Positions 1 through 8,328 of a stretch of 34,291 nucleotides of DNA are shown here, piece by piece; the first letter of the stretch is position 1, and the number at the start of each line of letters is the position of its first letter. This DNA is from Bacteroidota bacterium (GTDB lineage: Bacteria > Bacteroidota > Bacteroidia > Palsa-965), in NCBI GenBank assembly GCA_013298545.1, contig JAAFIA010000053.1, positions 1 to 34,291 of the forward strand, in the 5' to 3' direction. A model generated the notes under the pieces. That model was not told where the DNA came from, searched no databases, and saw only the letters and a program-made list of their open reading frames with translations. The translations under genes and the position numbers were made by a program.

Positions 1-117
1 GAGGCGCGTTTTGAAGGCCATAGCAGTGCGACTACGGTCAAAAAACGCAACGAAGTATGGTGCAAAAAGGCGCATAACAATTCCGAGGCTTCGGAACAAA
101 GGATGAAATTTAAACAG
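1..117 (+). repeat. Dispersed hairpin-forming repeat, copy 1
   Basis: This stretch matches 34188-34291 in direct orientation over nearly its whole length, from GAGGCGCGTTTTGAAGG to AAATTTAAACAG. The first 45 bases or so can fold into an imperfect hairpin: CGTTTT pairs with AAAACG and GGCCATAG pairs with CTACGGTC, with one wobble and one mismatch. The copy begins at the window edge, so its true 5' end may lie outside; the other copy is preceded by GTGCCAGAC. Copy 1 carries an extra 16-bp hairpin at 81-96. It also reads as an open frame to a TGA near 168, but the differences between copies are not mainly synonymous, so I treat it as a structured intergenic repeat. Bases 118-254 hold nothing further that I recognise. 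Confidence 0.8.
81..96. repeat. Short hairpin inserted in repeat copy 1
   Basis: The sequence TTCCGAGGCTTCGGAA has a perfect 6-bp stem (TTCCGA/TCGGAA) around the loop GGCT. The corresponding place in the other repeat copy has only a few A-rich bases, so this is a difference between the copies. No T-tract follows on either side, so it is not a convincing terminator. Confidence 0.6.
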
Positions 118-254
118 GCTCTTAAACATCTTAACCTCTTCTTCTATAAAAAACGAGTCGGTAACTTTTGATATGATTCACGCTCTGCGGGCTGGTAAAC
201 CTATGGCATATACACGAATTAAAATTCAACCCATTGGGTGTTTGTAAAGAGCAT

Positions 255-680
255 TTATTCTTGGTAACAAAATAATTTCAATCTATTTTCATCGCGGTCA
301 ATTGCAAATTGGCCAACATGATTTATAATTTTTTCAATCGCTGCTAAATCTTGAACCGTATCACTTTTAGCATCAATCACTCGCGGAAAAATGATGTATT
401 CTATTTCTTTAAACAGCAACCAGCCACCTAACGAATTGCACCCCTCAAACCCAATCGGCCAATAATCAAACTCAAATGTCATATCTGCATGGATGTATAA
501 AACTCCCATGTGATTTCCCTGTACTTTTTTGAATTCTATTTTTAAAACGATGGCAGCATGTTTGATCAACGCCTCAGCCAATCGAAGCCATTTGGCATTT
601 GACATGTGGTGTTGCGAAAAACGCGAAATCGCTTTTTCAATCTCGTGGCTCGCAGATGCTTTATGTTTTTTTCTACTCAC
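255..680 (-). CDS. Hypothetical protein, 141 aa
   Basis: A small soluble protein with no signal peptide or membrane segment. The first codon available is GTG at 680; an in-frame TGA lies two codons upstream, so the frame cannot extend further. An ATG at residue 26 (603-605), just before NAKWLRLAEAL, is an alternative start giving 116 aa. The body has a helical N-terminal third and then a strand-rich part with FEFDYWP and a segment KEIEYIIFPR. This arrangement faintly recalls small proteins of the DUF6678 type, but I cannot confirm that from sequence alone. It lies 104 bp downstream of lon on the same strand and might be read through from it, although it could have its own promoter. No function is proposed. 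Confidence 0.6.
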   Translation of the reverse strand: MSRKKHKASASHEIEKAISRFSQHHMSNAKWLRLAEALIKHAAIVLKIEFKKVQGNHMGVLYIHADMTFEFDYWPIGFEGCNSLGGWLLFKEIEYIIFPRVIDAKSDTVQDLAAIEKIINHVGQFAIDRDENRLKLFCYQE

Positions 681-784
681 CGTTCAAATTGAAGGAACTG
701 GGGTTGTAACTCATAAGCGTTCGCAACGCCAACAAGAAAAATAAAAATCGCACTTAAAAACACAATCAAATCCGGCACAATACC

Positions 785-3286
785 TCAATCCACCTTCTTC
801 AACTTCGCTTCTGGAACATTGATCTCTAATGGATTTTTTACCTTCTCTTTCAGCAAAGCCAATTTCAACACATCGCTCATGTGTTCGACATAATGAAAAT
901 TTAAGCCCTTGATGTAGGAAGCATTGATCTCGGCAACATCTTTGCGATTTTCTTCGCATAGAATCACATCCTTGATTCCCGCCCGACGCGCCGCTAAAAT
1001 CTTCTCCTTAATTCCACCCACAGCCAACACACGCCCACGCAGCGTAATCTCGCCCGTCATCGCCAAATTCTTTTTCACCTTACGTTGTGTAAAAGCCGAT
1101 GCCAAAGCCGTAAGCATCGCAATTCCTGCCGATGGACCATCTTTGGGTGTTGCTCCTTCAGGAACGTGTACGTGTACATTCCAATTGTCAAACACATCGT
1201 AACGAATGCCCAGCAAATCGGCATGAGATCGCAAAAATTCTAAGGCAATTACCGCCGACTCTTTCATCACTTCGCCTAGGTTTCCGGTTAACGTAAGTTT
1301 TCCTTTTCCGCGACTCAAACTTGTTTCAATAAACAAAATATCGCCACCTACCGATGTCCACGCAAGTCCAGTAACGACACCTGCTACATCATTTCCTTGG
1401 TAACGATCTTTGACGTGCGCTGGCCCAAGAATTTTATCGAGATCGGTTGCGAGTGGACTGGTTTTATATTTTTTCTCCATCGCAATATTTTTGGCGGCAT
1501 GACGCACCATTTTTGCAATGAGTTTTTCTAGCCCACGCACACCCGACTCGCGCGTGTAATTCTCCACAATCGATTCGATGACGTCTTCGCTCAACTTCAA
1601 TTGCTTTTCCGTTACCGCATGTTCTTCCAATTGCTTAGGCAGCAAATGCCGCTTTGCAATTTCCATCTTCTCTTCCGTAGTATAACCAGTAACTTCGATG
1701 ATTTCGAGACGGTCGCGCAAAGCGGGCTGTATCGAGGTGAGCGAATTGGCCGTAGCAATAAACATCACTTTCGACAAATCGAAATCCATCTCTACAAAAT
1801 TGTCGTAGAAGGTTGCGTTTTGTTCGGGATCAAGCACTTCGAGCAATGCCGATGACGGATCGCCGTGCCAGTCGCTACCAATTTTATCAATTTCGTCGAG
1901 AATAAAAACCGGATTAGACGAGCCTGATTTTTTCAGATTTTGCAAAATACGTCCCGGCATGGCGCCAATGTATGTTTTGCGGTGTCCACGAATTTCGGAT
2001 TCATCTTTCATGCCACCCAACGACATGCGCACATACTTACGCCCAAGCGATTCGGCAATTGATTTTCCAAGCGATGTTTTACCAACACCTGGAGGGCCAT
2101 ACAAACACAAAATCGGCGATTTGCCCGAGCCAGTTGCTTTGTCTTTCAACATTGCTTTCAGTTTGAGCACAGCCAAATGTTCGAGAATGCGCTCTTTCAC
2201 TTTTTCCAACCCGTAATGATCGCGGTCGAGAACTTTTTCGGCATTCTTTAAATCGTGAATATCTTCTGTAAATTCATTCCACGGCAAATCCAACAACAAT
2301 TCAAGGTAATTAATCTGTACCGAATACTCAGCCGCATTGGGATTCATGCGTTCGAGTTTGCTCAGTTCTTTCTTAAAAACATCTGCAACTTCGGTTTTCC
2401 ATTTCTTCGTTTTTGCACGTTCTTTCAATTCGGCAATCTCTTGCTCCATCGGATTACCGCCCAACTCTTCTTGGATGGTTTTCATCTGTTGGTGCAAATA
2501 ATATTCGCGCTGCTGTTTATCAATATCGCCTTTTACTTTGGAGTGAATTTGATTCTTCACTTCCAACATTTGCAACTCGCGGGTAACATAATCGAGTACA
2601 ATACGCGCACGATCTTTGATGGACGAAGCCGAAAGAATGGTTTGCTTTTCTACCACATTCGCCTGCATGTTGGACGAGATGAAATTGAGCAAAAAAGAAG
2701 GGCTTTCAATGTTGTTGATCGCCATCTGCGCCTCGGAAGGTATTTGCGGATTGTTGCGAATAATTTGTGCCGCCGTTTCGCGCAAAGAAGCGATGAGGTT
2801 GATAAACTCCGTATCATTGGGCGTTATCGCAACTTCAATAAACGGCACTACACGTGCACGCATGTAAGGCTCGATCTGAACAACTTCTTGAATTTCAAAA
2901 CGACGCTTGCCTTGAATGATAACGGTTGTATTGCCATCCGGCATGCGTAACATTTTGATGATGGAAGCAACTGTTCCGATCGAATTCAAATCGCCTGGAA
3001 GCGGATCTTCAATATCATCGTTGATTTGTGCTACAACCCCAATTGTTCGATCGCCTTTAAACGCATCGCGAATCAAACGGATCGATTTGTCGCGCCCAAC
3101 AGTAATCGGAATGACAACACCCGGAAAAAGGACGGTGTTGCGCAATGGTAAAATAGGCAACAATTCAGGAATGGATTCTGAATTCATCGACTCCTCATCT
3201 TCCGGACTCATGAGGGGAATAAATTCCGTTTCCTCTTCGTGAAGTTGGTTAAATTGTAGGAGGTTATTTAAAAAATCTTGTTTCAT
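785..3286 (-). CDS. lon: ATP-dependent protease Lon (endopeptidase La)
   Basis: Cytoplasmic ATP-dependent serine protease that degrades misfolded and regulatory proteins as a hexamer. All three Lon parts are visible. The N-terminal substrate-binding domain spans roughly residues 43-230 and begins LPILPLRNTVLFPGVVIP. The AAA+ module has Walker A GPPGVGKT at 397-404 and Walker B FILDEID at 461-467. The protease domain has catalytic Ser719 in PKDGPSAG and Lys762 in GGIKEK, with the 43-residue spacing of E. coli Ser679/Lys722. At 833 aa it is slightly longer than the E. coli enzyme, mainly through an acidic N-terminal extension usual in Bacteroidota. The ATG start fits that extension. It lies 152 bp downstream of the GlmU-family gene. 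That gap contains a short stem followed by T residues and a weak sigma-54-like sequence, so independent transcription is possible. Confidence 0.98.
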   Translation of the reverse strand: MKQDFLNNLLQFNQLHEEETEFIPLMSPEDEESMNSESIPELLPILPLRNTVLFPGVVIPITVGRDKSIRLIRDAFKGDRTIGVVAQINDDIEDPLPGDLNSIGTVASIIKMLRMPDGNTTVIIQGKRRFEIQEVVQIEPYMRARVVPFIEVAITPNDTEFINLIASLRETAAQIIRNNPQIPSEAQMAINNIESPSFLLNFISSNMQANVVEKQTILSASSIKDRARIVLDYVTRELQMLEVKNQIHSKVKGDIDKQQREYYLHQQMKTIQEELGGNPMEQEIAELKERAKTKKWKTEVADVFKKELSKLERMNPNAAEYSVQINYLELLLDLPWNEFTEDIHDLKNAEKVLDRDHYGLEKVKERILEHLAVLKLKAMLKDKATGSGKSPILCLYGPPGVGKTSLGKSIAESLGRKYVRMSLGGMKDESEIRGHRKTYIGAMPGRILQNLKKSGSSNPVFILDEIDKIGSDWHGDPSSALLEVLDPEQNATFYDNFVEMDFDLSKVMFIATANSLTSIQPALRDRLEIIEVTGYTTEEKMEIAKRHLLPKQLEEHAVTEKQLKLSEDVIESIVENYTRESGVRGLEKLIAKMVRHAAKNIAMEKKYKTSPLATDLDKILGPAHVKDRYQGNDVAGVVTGLAWTSVGGDILFIETSLSRGKGKLTLTGNLGEVMKESAVIALEFLRSHADLLGIRYDVFDNWNVHVHVPEGATPKDGPSAGIAMLTALASAFTQRKVKKNLAMTGEITLRGRVLAVGGIKEKILAARRAGIKDVILCEENRKDVAEINASYIKGLNFHYVEHMSDVLKLALLKEKVKNPLEINVPEAKLKKVD

Positions 3287-3438
3287 AGATCAAAGTCAAA
3301 ATGACAGGTCAAGAGCAATCGCTTCTTGCACCGTCCGTTGTTAAGGCTGCCTAATGCTCATTTTTGAACCTTTACGACAGGCATACTATTCCTGTTCAAT
3401 TGCTATGCCAGTATAAAAATACAGCCATGCTGTCAGGT

Positions 3439-4644
3439 TCACAAGACGTTATCGCGCCAATGTGCTGTTTGATTAAACACGTGTTGTAGCATCGCAATCT
3501 CCTCATTACTTGGTTCTAGTTTTCGACGTTTGTAAACATTTGTCAACGTTTCGATCATTTTGGGGAATAAATGTGTGGTAAAACCATCGGCTCCACCCCA
3601 ACAAAAATCGGGAATGAATTTGGGCGGAAATCCAGCGCCAAACACATTTGCACCAACACCGACAACCGTTCCCGTATTAAACATCGTATTGATTCCGCAC
3701 TTGGCATGATCGCCCATGATTAATCCATGAAAAGTCAAGCCCGTCGATTCGCTCGCTCCAATCGCGTAATTAAACACATCAACTTCCGAATAGTTATTTT
3801 TCAGGTTAGACGTATTGGTATCTGCGCCCAAATTGCACCATTCGCCAATGATGGAATTGCCCACATACCCATCGTGTGCTTTATTGGAATTGCCAAAGAA
3901 AACCGTATTGGTAATTTCGCCACCCACTTTGCAGCCAGGGCCAATTGTGGTATCGCCATAAATTTTTGCACCCATTTTAATCACCGCCTTTTTACCAATC
4001 GCCAATGGGCCACGCAAATGACTTCCTTCCATGATTTCGGCATCTTTTCCAATAAAAATTGGCCCTTGCGTTGTATTGAAGGTAACACACGCTGCTTGAA
4101 AATCGCCTTCACAAAAAACGCCATGTGTTCCAATGACCGTATTGGTCGCCGAAAGTTTTGCCGGTGTTTGAAGGCTATCTTCTAAATCCCAGAGGATTGC
4201 TTTTCCATTGTGCGAGAATAAATCGTGCATCCGATGAATAATCATGCATTCCGACATGGATTCTTTCATCGAAAAATCATCTGTTAAATGATCGCTCGTA
4301 CCTAGTTTTAGTACAATGGAATTGAGTCCTACATTGGCCGCCACAAGCAAATCGCCTTTGAGCAATGCTTCGCCAACTTGCAATTTCTTCACTTCAGCAG
4401 CCAATTGCAACGAAGGAATAACGCGGCTATTGATCCAAATATTATCGGTATCAAATGCGGGTTGAAAAGGCCAAAGCGAAGCGGCTAAATAATCGGCACA
4501 ATACGTTGTACTGGGCGCATTTAAAGCATGTTCCCATTTTTCGCGAATGGTACGAATACCTAAGCGAAATTCACAGACTGGACGTGTAAAGGCAAGCGGT
4601 AATAAATGCTTGCGGCCCTGATCGTCAAACAATACGAGTTTCAT
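3439..4644 (-). CDS. GlmU-family sugar-1-phosphate nucleotidyltransferase/acetyltransferase
   Basis: Resembles the alternative GlmU-like proteins of Bacteroidota, thought to join uridylyl- and acetyltransferase functions for making UDP-N-acetylglucosamine. The N-terminal part (about 1-160) begins KLVLFDDQGRKHLLPLAFTRP and has RLGIRTIREKWE, typical of the family although divergent from classical GlmU. Residues about 165-345 form a left-handed beta-helix of hexapeptide repeats (IGTHGVF, IFIGKDAEI, AVIKMGAKI, TTIGPGCKV). In the segment SNKAHDGYVGNSIIGEW, His257 matches the catalytic His region of GlmU acetyltransferases, and NLGADTNTSNLKNNY follows as in the acetyl-CoA site. The length of 401 aa is normal. 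The gene is separated from rpmE2 upstream by a terminator. The family is clear; the exact sugar substrate is inferred. Confidence 0.85.
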   Translation of the reverse strand: MKLVLFDDQGRKHLLPLAFTRPVCEFRLGIRTIREKWEHALNAPSTTYCADYLAASLWPFQPAFDTDNIWINSRVIPSLQLAAEVKKLQVGEALLKGDLLVAANVGLNSIVLKLGTSDHLTDDFSMKESMSECMIIHRMHDLFSHNGKAILWDLEDSLQTPAKLSATNTVIGTHGVFCEGDFQAACVTFNTTQGPIFIGKDAEIMEGSHLRGPLAIGKKAVIKMGAKIYGDTTIGPGCKVGGEITNTVFFGNSNKAHDGYVGNSIIGEWCNLGADTNTSNLKNNYSEVDVFNYAIGASESTGLTFHGLIMGDHAKCGINTMFNTGTVVGVGANVFGAGFPPKFIPDFCWGGADGFTTHLFPKMIETLTNVYKRRKLEPSNEEIAMLQHVFNQTAHWRDNVL

Positions 4645-4790
4645 CAGCCGCTAAGTTACGGCTTTATTGCACAAAAAGTCGTACCGTTTCTGATCCGTAA
4701 CGAATCCAATAAACACCTATTTATGCTACTGCATCTCATTCCTCGCCGGGTTTAAAATCACGTTTTGTTGGTACACCAAACAATGCAGCA

Positions 4791-4818
4791 TAAAAAAGCC
4801 CCGACAAAAGTCGAGGCT
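4791..4818 (-). terminator. Intrinsic terminator after rpmE2
   Basis: Read on the minus strand, a 9-bp stem with one G-U pair (AGCCTCGAC / GTCGGGGCT) and a 4-base loop is followed by TTTTTT. It lies 22 bp beyond the L31 stop codon and ends that transcript before the GlmU-family gene. Confidence 0.85.
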
Positions 4819-4840
4819 AGAATATTCGTGTAAAAACGAA

Positions 4841-5092
4841 TTATTTTTTCTTCTCGTAACGGGTACGGAATTTATCGATACGACCAGCGGTATCAACAAG
4901 CTTCATTTTACCTGTGTAGAAAGGGTGTGAAGTGTTTGAAATCTCAAGCTTCACTAAAGGATATTCCTGACCGTCTTCCCAAACGATGGTATCTTTGGTT
5001 TCAATAGCAGAACGAGTGAGGAAGGCTTGTTCGTTTGACATGTCTTTGAACACGACAAAACGGTAGTTTTCAGGATGTGTATTTTTTTTCAT
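4841..5092 (-). CDS. rpmE2: 50S ribosomal protein L31 type B
   Basis: Large-subunit ribosomal protein of the zinc-independent type B form. It begins [20 protein letters not shown] and ends [23 protein letters not shown], which are the conserved blocks of the family. It has no cysteines, so the zinc ribbon of the C+ form is absent. The start was set at 5092, giving 83 aa, because the conserved protein begins with MKK. An in-frame ATG nine codons upstream (5117-5119) would add MNRAKSIQV, which is not typical of L31. A well-formed Bacteroidota promoter lies just upstream and a terminator just downstream, so the gene is monocistronic. Confidence 0.95.
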   Translation of the reverse strand: MKKNTHPENYRFVVFKDMSNEQAFLTRSAIETKDTIVWEDGQEYPLVKLEISNTSHPFYTGKMKLVDTAGRIDKFRTRYEKKK

Positions 5093-5129
5093 GACTTGAA
5101 TAGACTTGGCCCGGTTCATTTCGGGACGG

Positions 5130-5161
5130 CAAAAGTAAGAATAGTTTTTAGAAATACAAAA
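5130..5161 (-). promoter_or_regulatory. Bacteroidota-type promoter for rpmE2
   Basis: On the minus strand, TTTTG (5157-5161) and TACTTTTG (5130-5137) are separated by 19 bases. This fits the -33 TTTG and -7 TAnnTTTG elements of the primary sigma factor in Bacteroidota. Transcription would begin near 5124, giving a leader of about 30 bases to the chosen ATG at 5092. Confidence 0.7.
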
Positions 5162-5247
5162 CTATGGATCAGTTTTTTAAGCATTTTCGTGTTCAAAACA
5201 AATTTCCGCAATAAAAACGGTATTTCCACGTATTCACGGCGGTTGAT

Positions 5248-5255
5248 TACCTTTG
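5248..5255 (+). promoter_or_regulatory. Candidate -7 box for the beta-helix lipoprotein gene
   Basis: TACCTTTG matches TAnnTTTG exactly and ends 8 bases before the ATG at 5264, so the mRNA would be almost leaderless. No clear TTTG is present at the -33 position, which weakens the call. Confidence 0.35.
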
Positions 5256-5263
5256 AAGTCTTC

Positions 5264-6676
5264 ATGAAACTGATTTTTCGCTCGCTTTTACCCTTTTTGA
5301 CCCTGTGTCTGCTCGTTTTTTCCTGCCGAAAAGACCCCTTAAATGAGGATCCGTCGGCCATGTTGGAATTTTCGCAAGATACCATTGTGTTTGATACCGT
5401 ATTTACAACGGTTGGCTCAACTACACGTCGGTTTAAAGTTTTTAATCGCTCCAACCGCACCATCAGCATTTCGTCGTTGCGGGTGGCTGGAGGAAGTACT
5501 TCCAATTTCCGCATCAATGTAGATGGTACGCCACTCTGGAGTACAGGCGATGTGCGCATTGCCCGCGAAGACAGCATGTTTATTTTTGTTGATGTAACGG
5601 TTGATCCGAATAATTCCAACAGTCCGTTGATGATTCGCGATTCGATACTCTTTACAACCAATGGTAACGAGCAGAAGGTGATTTTAAATGCGGTTGGTCA
5701 AGATGCACATTTTCATTACCGCGAGGTTTTGGATTGCAATGAGGTTTGGACAAACGATAAGCCGCATGTGATCTATGGGTATGCCATTATTCCATCGTGT
5801 TGCCAATTAACCATTCAGGCCGGTACGCGGGTGCATTTGCATCAAAATGCAATTTTGGCTGCGGATTCGTGTGCAACCTTAAAGGTTTTAGGAACGCAAG
5901 CTTCGCCGGTTACTTTCCAAGGCGATCGGTTAGAGGCTAATTACACCGAAGAGCCTGGACAATGGGGTTATATTTGGCTTTCTACCAATAGCAAAAACAA
6001 CGAGATTGATTGGGCGGTAATTAAAAACGGAACAGTTGGTGTTTTGTGCGATAGTATTGGCGCATCTGTCAATCCGACGTTAAAAATTACCAATACCATT
6101 ATCCGAAATATGACTTTGGCCGGAATTTTCGGACGTGATACATATATCGAAGGCGATAATGTTTTGGTGAATAATTGTGCGCAATACTGTGCGGCATTGG
6201 TGTATGGTGGCCGTTACCAATTCCGACATTCTACTTTTGGTAATTATTGGGACATTGACAACCGCACATCGCCTGCATTGGCTGTGAATAATTGGTACGA
6301 GGATGCCGATGAGAATATTCAACGGCGGCATTTGACACAGGCCGATTTTCTGAATTGCATTATTTATGGCGATTTAGAAAATGAAGTCGTTTTGGATTCG
6401 AATACAACGGGGGGCTTTGCGTTCAATTATCGTTTTTCGCATTCGTTGCTCAAGACCAATGTGAATACGTCGAATCCATTGCGTTTTATTGCCAATCAAT
6501 ACAATTTAGATCCGCAGTTTTTAGATGTTGAAAATAACAACCTTCGGCTTGGTGGTGGTTCTCCTGCACGCAATTTAGGCGATGTGGGTGTGGGCATGTT
6601 GATTCCGATTGATTTGGCGGGGAATGGCCGAACGTTGGATAGTGCGCCGGATGCGGGGGCCTTTGAAGGACAATAA
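5264..6676 (+). CDS. Lipoprotein with probable right-handed parallel beta-helix
   Basis: Predicted lipid-anchored envelope protein of 470 aa. The start was placed at 5264, not at the upstream end of the open frame, because MKLIFRSLLPFLTLCLLVFSC is a clean lipoprotein signal peptide with a lipobox ending at Cys21. Residues about 30-150 look like an Ig-like beta domain (DTVFTTVGSTTRRFKVFNRS). The rest is a run of short turns and strands typical of beta-helix proteins (AGTRVHLHQNAIL, GPLKV-like turns, ITNTIIRNMTLAGIFG). The C-terminus LGGGSPARNLGD...PDAGAFEG is the closing motif common in Bacteroidota beta-helix surface proteins. It is divergent from rpmE2 and convergent with the methyltransferase gene. 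A ligand or substrate cannot be inferred; no catalytic residues of a polysaccharide lyase were recognised. Confidence 0.85.
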   Translation: MKLIFRSLLPFLTLCLLVFSCRKDPLNEDPSAMLEFSQDTIVFDTVFTTVGSTTRRFKVFNRSNRTISISSLRVAGGSTSNFRINVDGTPLWSTGDVRIAREDSMFIFVDVTVDPNNSNSPLMIRDSILFTTNGNEQKVILNAVGQDAHFHYREVLDCNEVWTNDKPHVIYGYAIIPSCCQLTIQAGTRVHLHQNAILAADSCATLKVLGTQASPVTFQGDRLEANYTEEPGQWGYIWLSTNSKNNEIDWAVIKNGTVGVLCDSIGASVNPTLKITNTIIRNMTLAGIFGRDTYIEGDNVLVNNCAQYCAALVYGGRYQFRHSTFGNYWDIDNRTSPALAVNNWYEDADENIQRRHLTQADFLNCIIYGDLENEVVLDSNTTGGFAFNYRFSHSLLKTNVNTSNPLRFIANQYNLDPQFLDVENNNLRLGGGSPARNLGDVGVGMLIPIDLAGNGRTLDSAPDAGAFEGQ

Positions 6677-6773
6677 TTTTTGTTCACAAATTGCGCCATC
6701 GTCAAATTATCGACGGTTGCTTTAGTGTAACTTATTTCATCCTTGCTTCGCGATTTGCAAATCCCGGATTGCC

Positions 6774-7430
6774 TTACACCTTATGCGCAAGAACGACTAC
6801 ATTGCCCATCTCCATCGGTTCGCCATTCAATTCAAAATCGGGTTCGGTGTGTTCTTTTATTTCGTCAACCACAAAGCCATTTTGGGTAAGCAAGGCGGCA
6901 ACATCTTCTTTTGCAAATAGCTTGAATCCATATTTTGTAAATGGATAATGTTCAATCAAGCGTTTGGGTCTGAATGCAATTACGAGTTTCCCTTCTGGTG
7001 TTAATACGCGATTCAACTCGCGCAAGACGCGCACTTCATCTCCCCAAAAGTAAATGGTGTTTACCGTAAATATTTTTGTGTAACGTGCATCCGAGAAAGG
7101 TAAATCACCCGCATCGGCGTGTATAAAAACAGCTTGATGTGTTGCTATAAAATCGTTGTTATTTTTCTTCGCTTCTTCCACCATCAATTCCGAATAATCA
7201 ATGCCCGTGTAATTTATTCCTGTCGATTTTTCTAGAATCTCTGATACAAAAAAACCACTTCCCATACCAATTTCTAAAATTTGATCGGTACCGTTTGCAT
7301 TCAAAACGGCTAGTGTATCGTGAATCATTTGGTTGTTGCCAACATTCATCCATGTGCCTGTTTTCAGGCCATTTTCACCTTGTGGTTTGCGCAATTGCGC
7401 CGCCATTTCTTGCAATTCGTGCTCTTCCAT
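6774..7430 (-). CDS. Class I SAM-dependent methyltransferase
   Basis: A 218-aa soluble methyltransferase of the Rossmann type. Motif I ILEIGMGSGF lies at residues 51-60, the acidic residue that contacts the ribose of S-adenosylmethionine is Asp78 in YTGIDYS, and the motif HADAGDLPFSDARYTKIFTV matches the usual DAxxLPF segment. RVLTPEGKLVIAFRP is the post-core strand region typical of UbiE-like enzymes. The N-terminal 30 residues contain QLRKPQGENGL and GTWMN. The closest general group is the small-molecule (Methyltransf_11/25) enzymes; the substrate is unknown. It follows the yebC terminator and so should have its own promoter, but no clear -7 box was found. Confidence 0.85.
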   Translation of the reverse strand: MEEHELQEMAAQLRKPQGENGLKTGTWMNVGNNQMIHDTLAVLNANGTDQILEIGMGSGFFVSEILEKSTGINYTGIDYSELMVEEAKKNNNDFIATHQAVFIHADAGDLPFSDARYTKIFTVNTIYFWGDEVRVLRELNRVLTPEGKLVIAFRPKRLIEHYPFTKYGFKLFAKEDVAALLTQNGFVVDEIKEHTEPDFELNGEPMEMGNVVVLAHKV

Positions 7431-7461
7431 TTAAAAGGATTTTCGAACGTGTTTGATTCAT

Positions 7462-7498
7462 AAAAAAACGCAAAAATCAATCTTGAGTTTTGCGTTTT
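7462..7498 (-). terminator. Intrinsic terminator after yebC
   Basis: A perfect 11-bp stem (AAAACGCAAAA / TTTTGCGTTTT) with a 12-base loop is followed on the minus strand by a run of T residues. It lies 23 bp after the yebC stop and 31 bp before the methyltransferase start. Confidence 0.85.
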
Positions 7499-7521
7499 GG
7501 ATGCCTTAGCATATCCGAAAA

Positions 7522-8259
7522 TTAGTCCTCATCCGATTCGTCGGCATCTTGATAATTGTGGAAAATCTCCTGCACATCATCGTCTTCTTCCAAACGCTCA
7601 ATTACTTTATTGAAATTTTCAAGTGCTTCGCCACTCAAGGAAACATAACTATTGGGAATACGCACCAATTTCGCTTCCAATACAGGAATATTTTTCGATT
7701 CGAGACCCTTTTGCATTGCACCAAAATCGGGAAAAGCGCAATAGACAAAAGCCTCATCGTTATCGCCAATATCCATACTATCTAATCCCGAATCAATCAA
7801 TTCAAGTTCCAATTCTTCGGGATTAAAACCAGTAGTAGAAATACGGAAAACGCCTTTGCGCACAAATAAATATTCGAGTGATCCTGATTTGCCAATTTCA
7901 CCTCCCAAACGGTTGAAAGGAACACGAATGTTAGCAATGGTGCGGGTTGGATTATCGGTTGCGGTTTCGATCACAATACCTACTCCACCGGGACCAGTTG
8001 CTTCGTAAACCAATTCTTCATAATGTGCCGTATCGGCTTTTCCTGTTGCTTTGGTAATGGCCGCATCCACACGTTCTTTGGGCATGTTGACGGCTTTTGC
8101 ATTTTGCATCACCAGACGCAAGCGAGCATTGGTATTGGGATCGCCGCCACCAGAACGCACAGCAATTGCAATCTCTTTTCCGATTCGTGTAAACTGTTTC
8201 GCCATCGTGGCGTAGCGCTTAAACATTTTATGCTTGCGCTTTTCAAATACTCGTCCCAT
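7522..8259 (-). CDS. yebC: YebC/PmpR (TACO1) family protein
   Basis: A 245-aa cytoplasmic protein of the YebC/TACO1 family. The family was long annotated as DNA-binding regulators; some members are now known to help ribosomes through proline-rich stretches. Visible hallmarks are FEKRKHKMFKRYATMAKQFTR, EIAIAVRSGGGDPNTNARLR, a segment MPKERVDAAITKATG and the glycine-rich turn YEATGPGGVGIVIE. The C-terminus ends in an acidic tail (DDDVQEIFHNYQDADESDED). The N-terminus GRVFEKRKHKMF differs from the more common MAGHSKWANI form and is the variant usual in Bacteroidota. It lies 69 bp downstream of the pgpH-like gene, has a candidate -7 box in that gap and ends at a strong terminator. Confidence 0.93.
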   Translation of the reverse strand: MGRVFEKRKHKMFKRYATMAKQFTRIGKEIAIAVRSGGGDPNTNARLRLVMQNAKAVNMPKERVDAAITKATGKADTAHYEELVYEATGPGGVGIVIETATDNPTRTIANIRVPFNRLGGEIGKSGSLEYLFVRKGVFRISTTGFNPEELELELIDSGLDSMDIGDNDEAFVYCAFPDFGAMQKGLESKNIPVLEAKLVRIPNSYVSLSGEALENFNKVIERLEEDDDVQEIFHNYQDADESDED

Positions 8260-8287
8260 TGGATTGTTCTATAAAATGAATTCGTTA

Positions 8288-8295
8288 CAAAAATA
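8288..8295 (-). promoter_or_regulatory. Candidate -7 box for yebC
   Basis: On the minus strand, TATTTTTG matches TAnnTTTG exactly, 28 bases upstream of the yebC ATG. A TTTG lies 17 bases further upstream, slightly closer than the usual 19-20. Confidence 0.4.
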
Positions 8296-8328
8296 CGATT
8301 TTCGGTGAGGCCCAAAAATTCAAATGCA

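Noticed and set aside
2255-2950. A 231-codon plus-strand frame inside lon
   Set aside because: It lies fully antisense to a clear lon gene and its translation has no domain or motif; it is a shadow of lon codon use.
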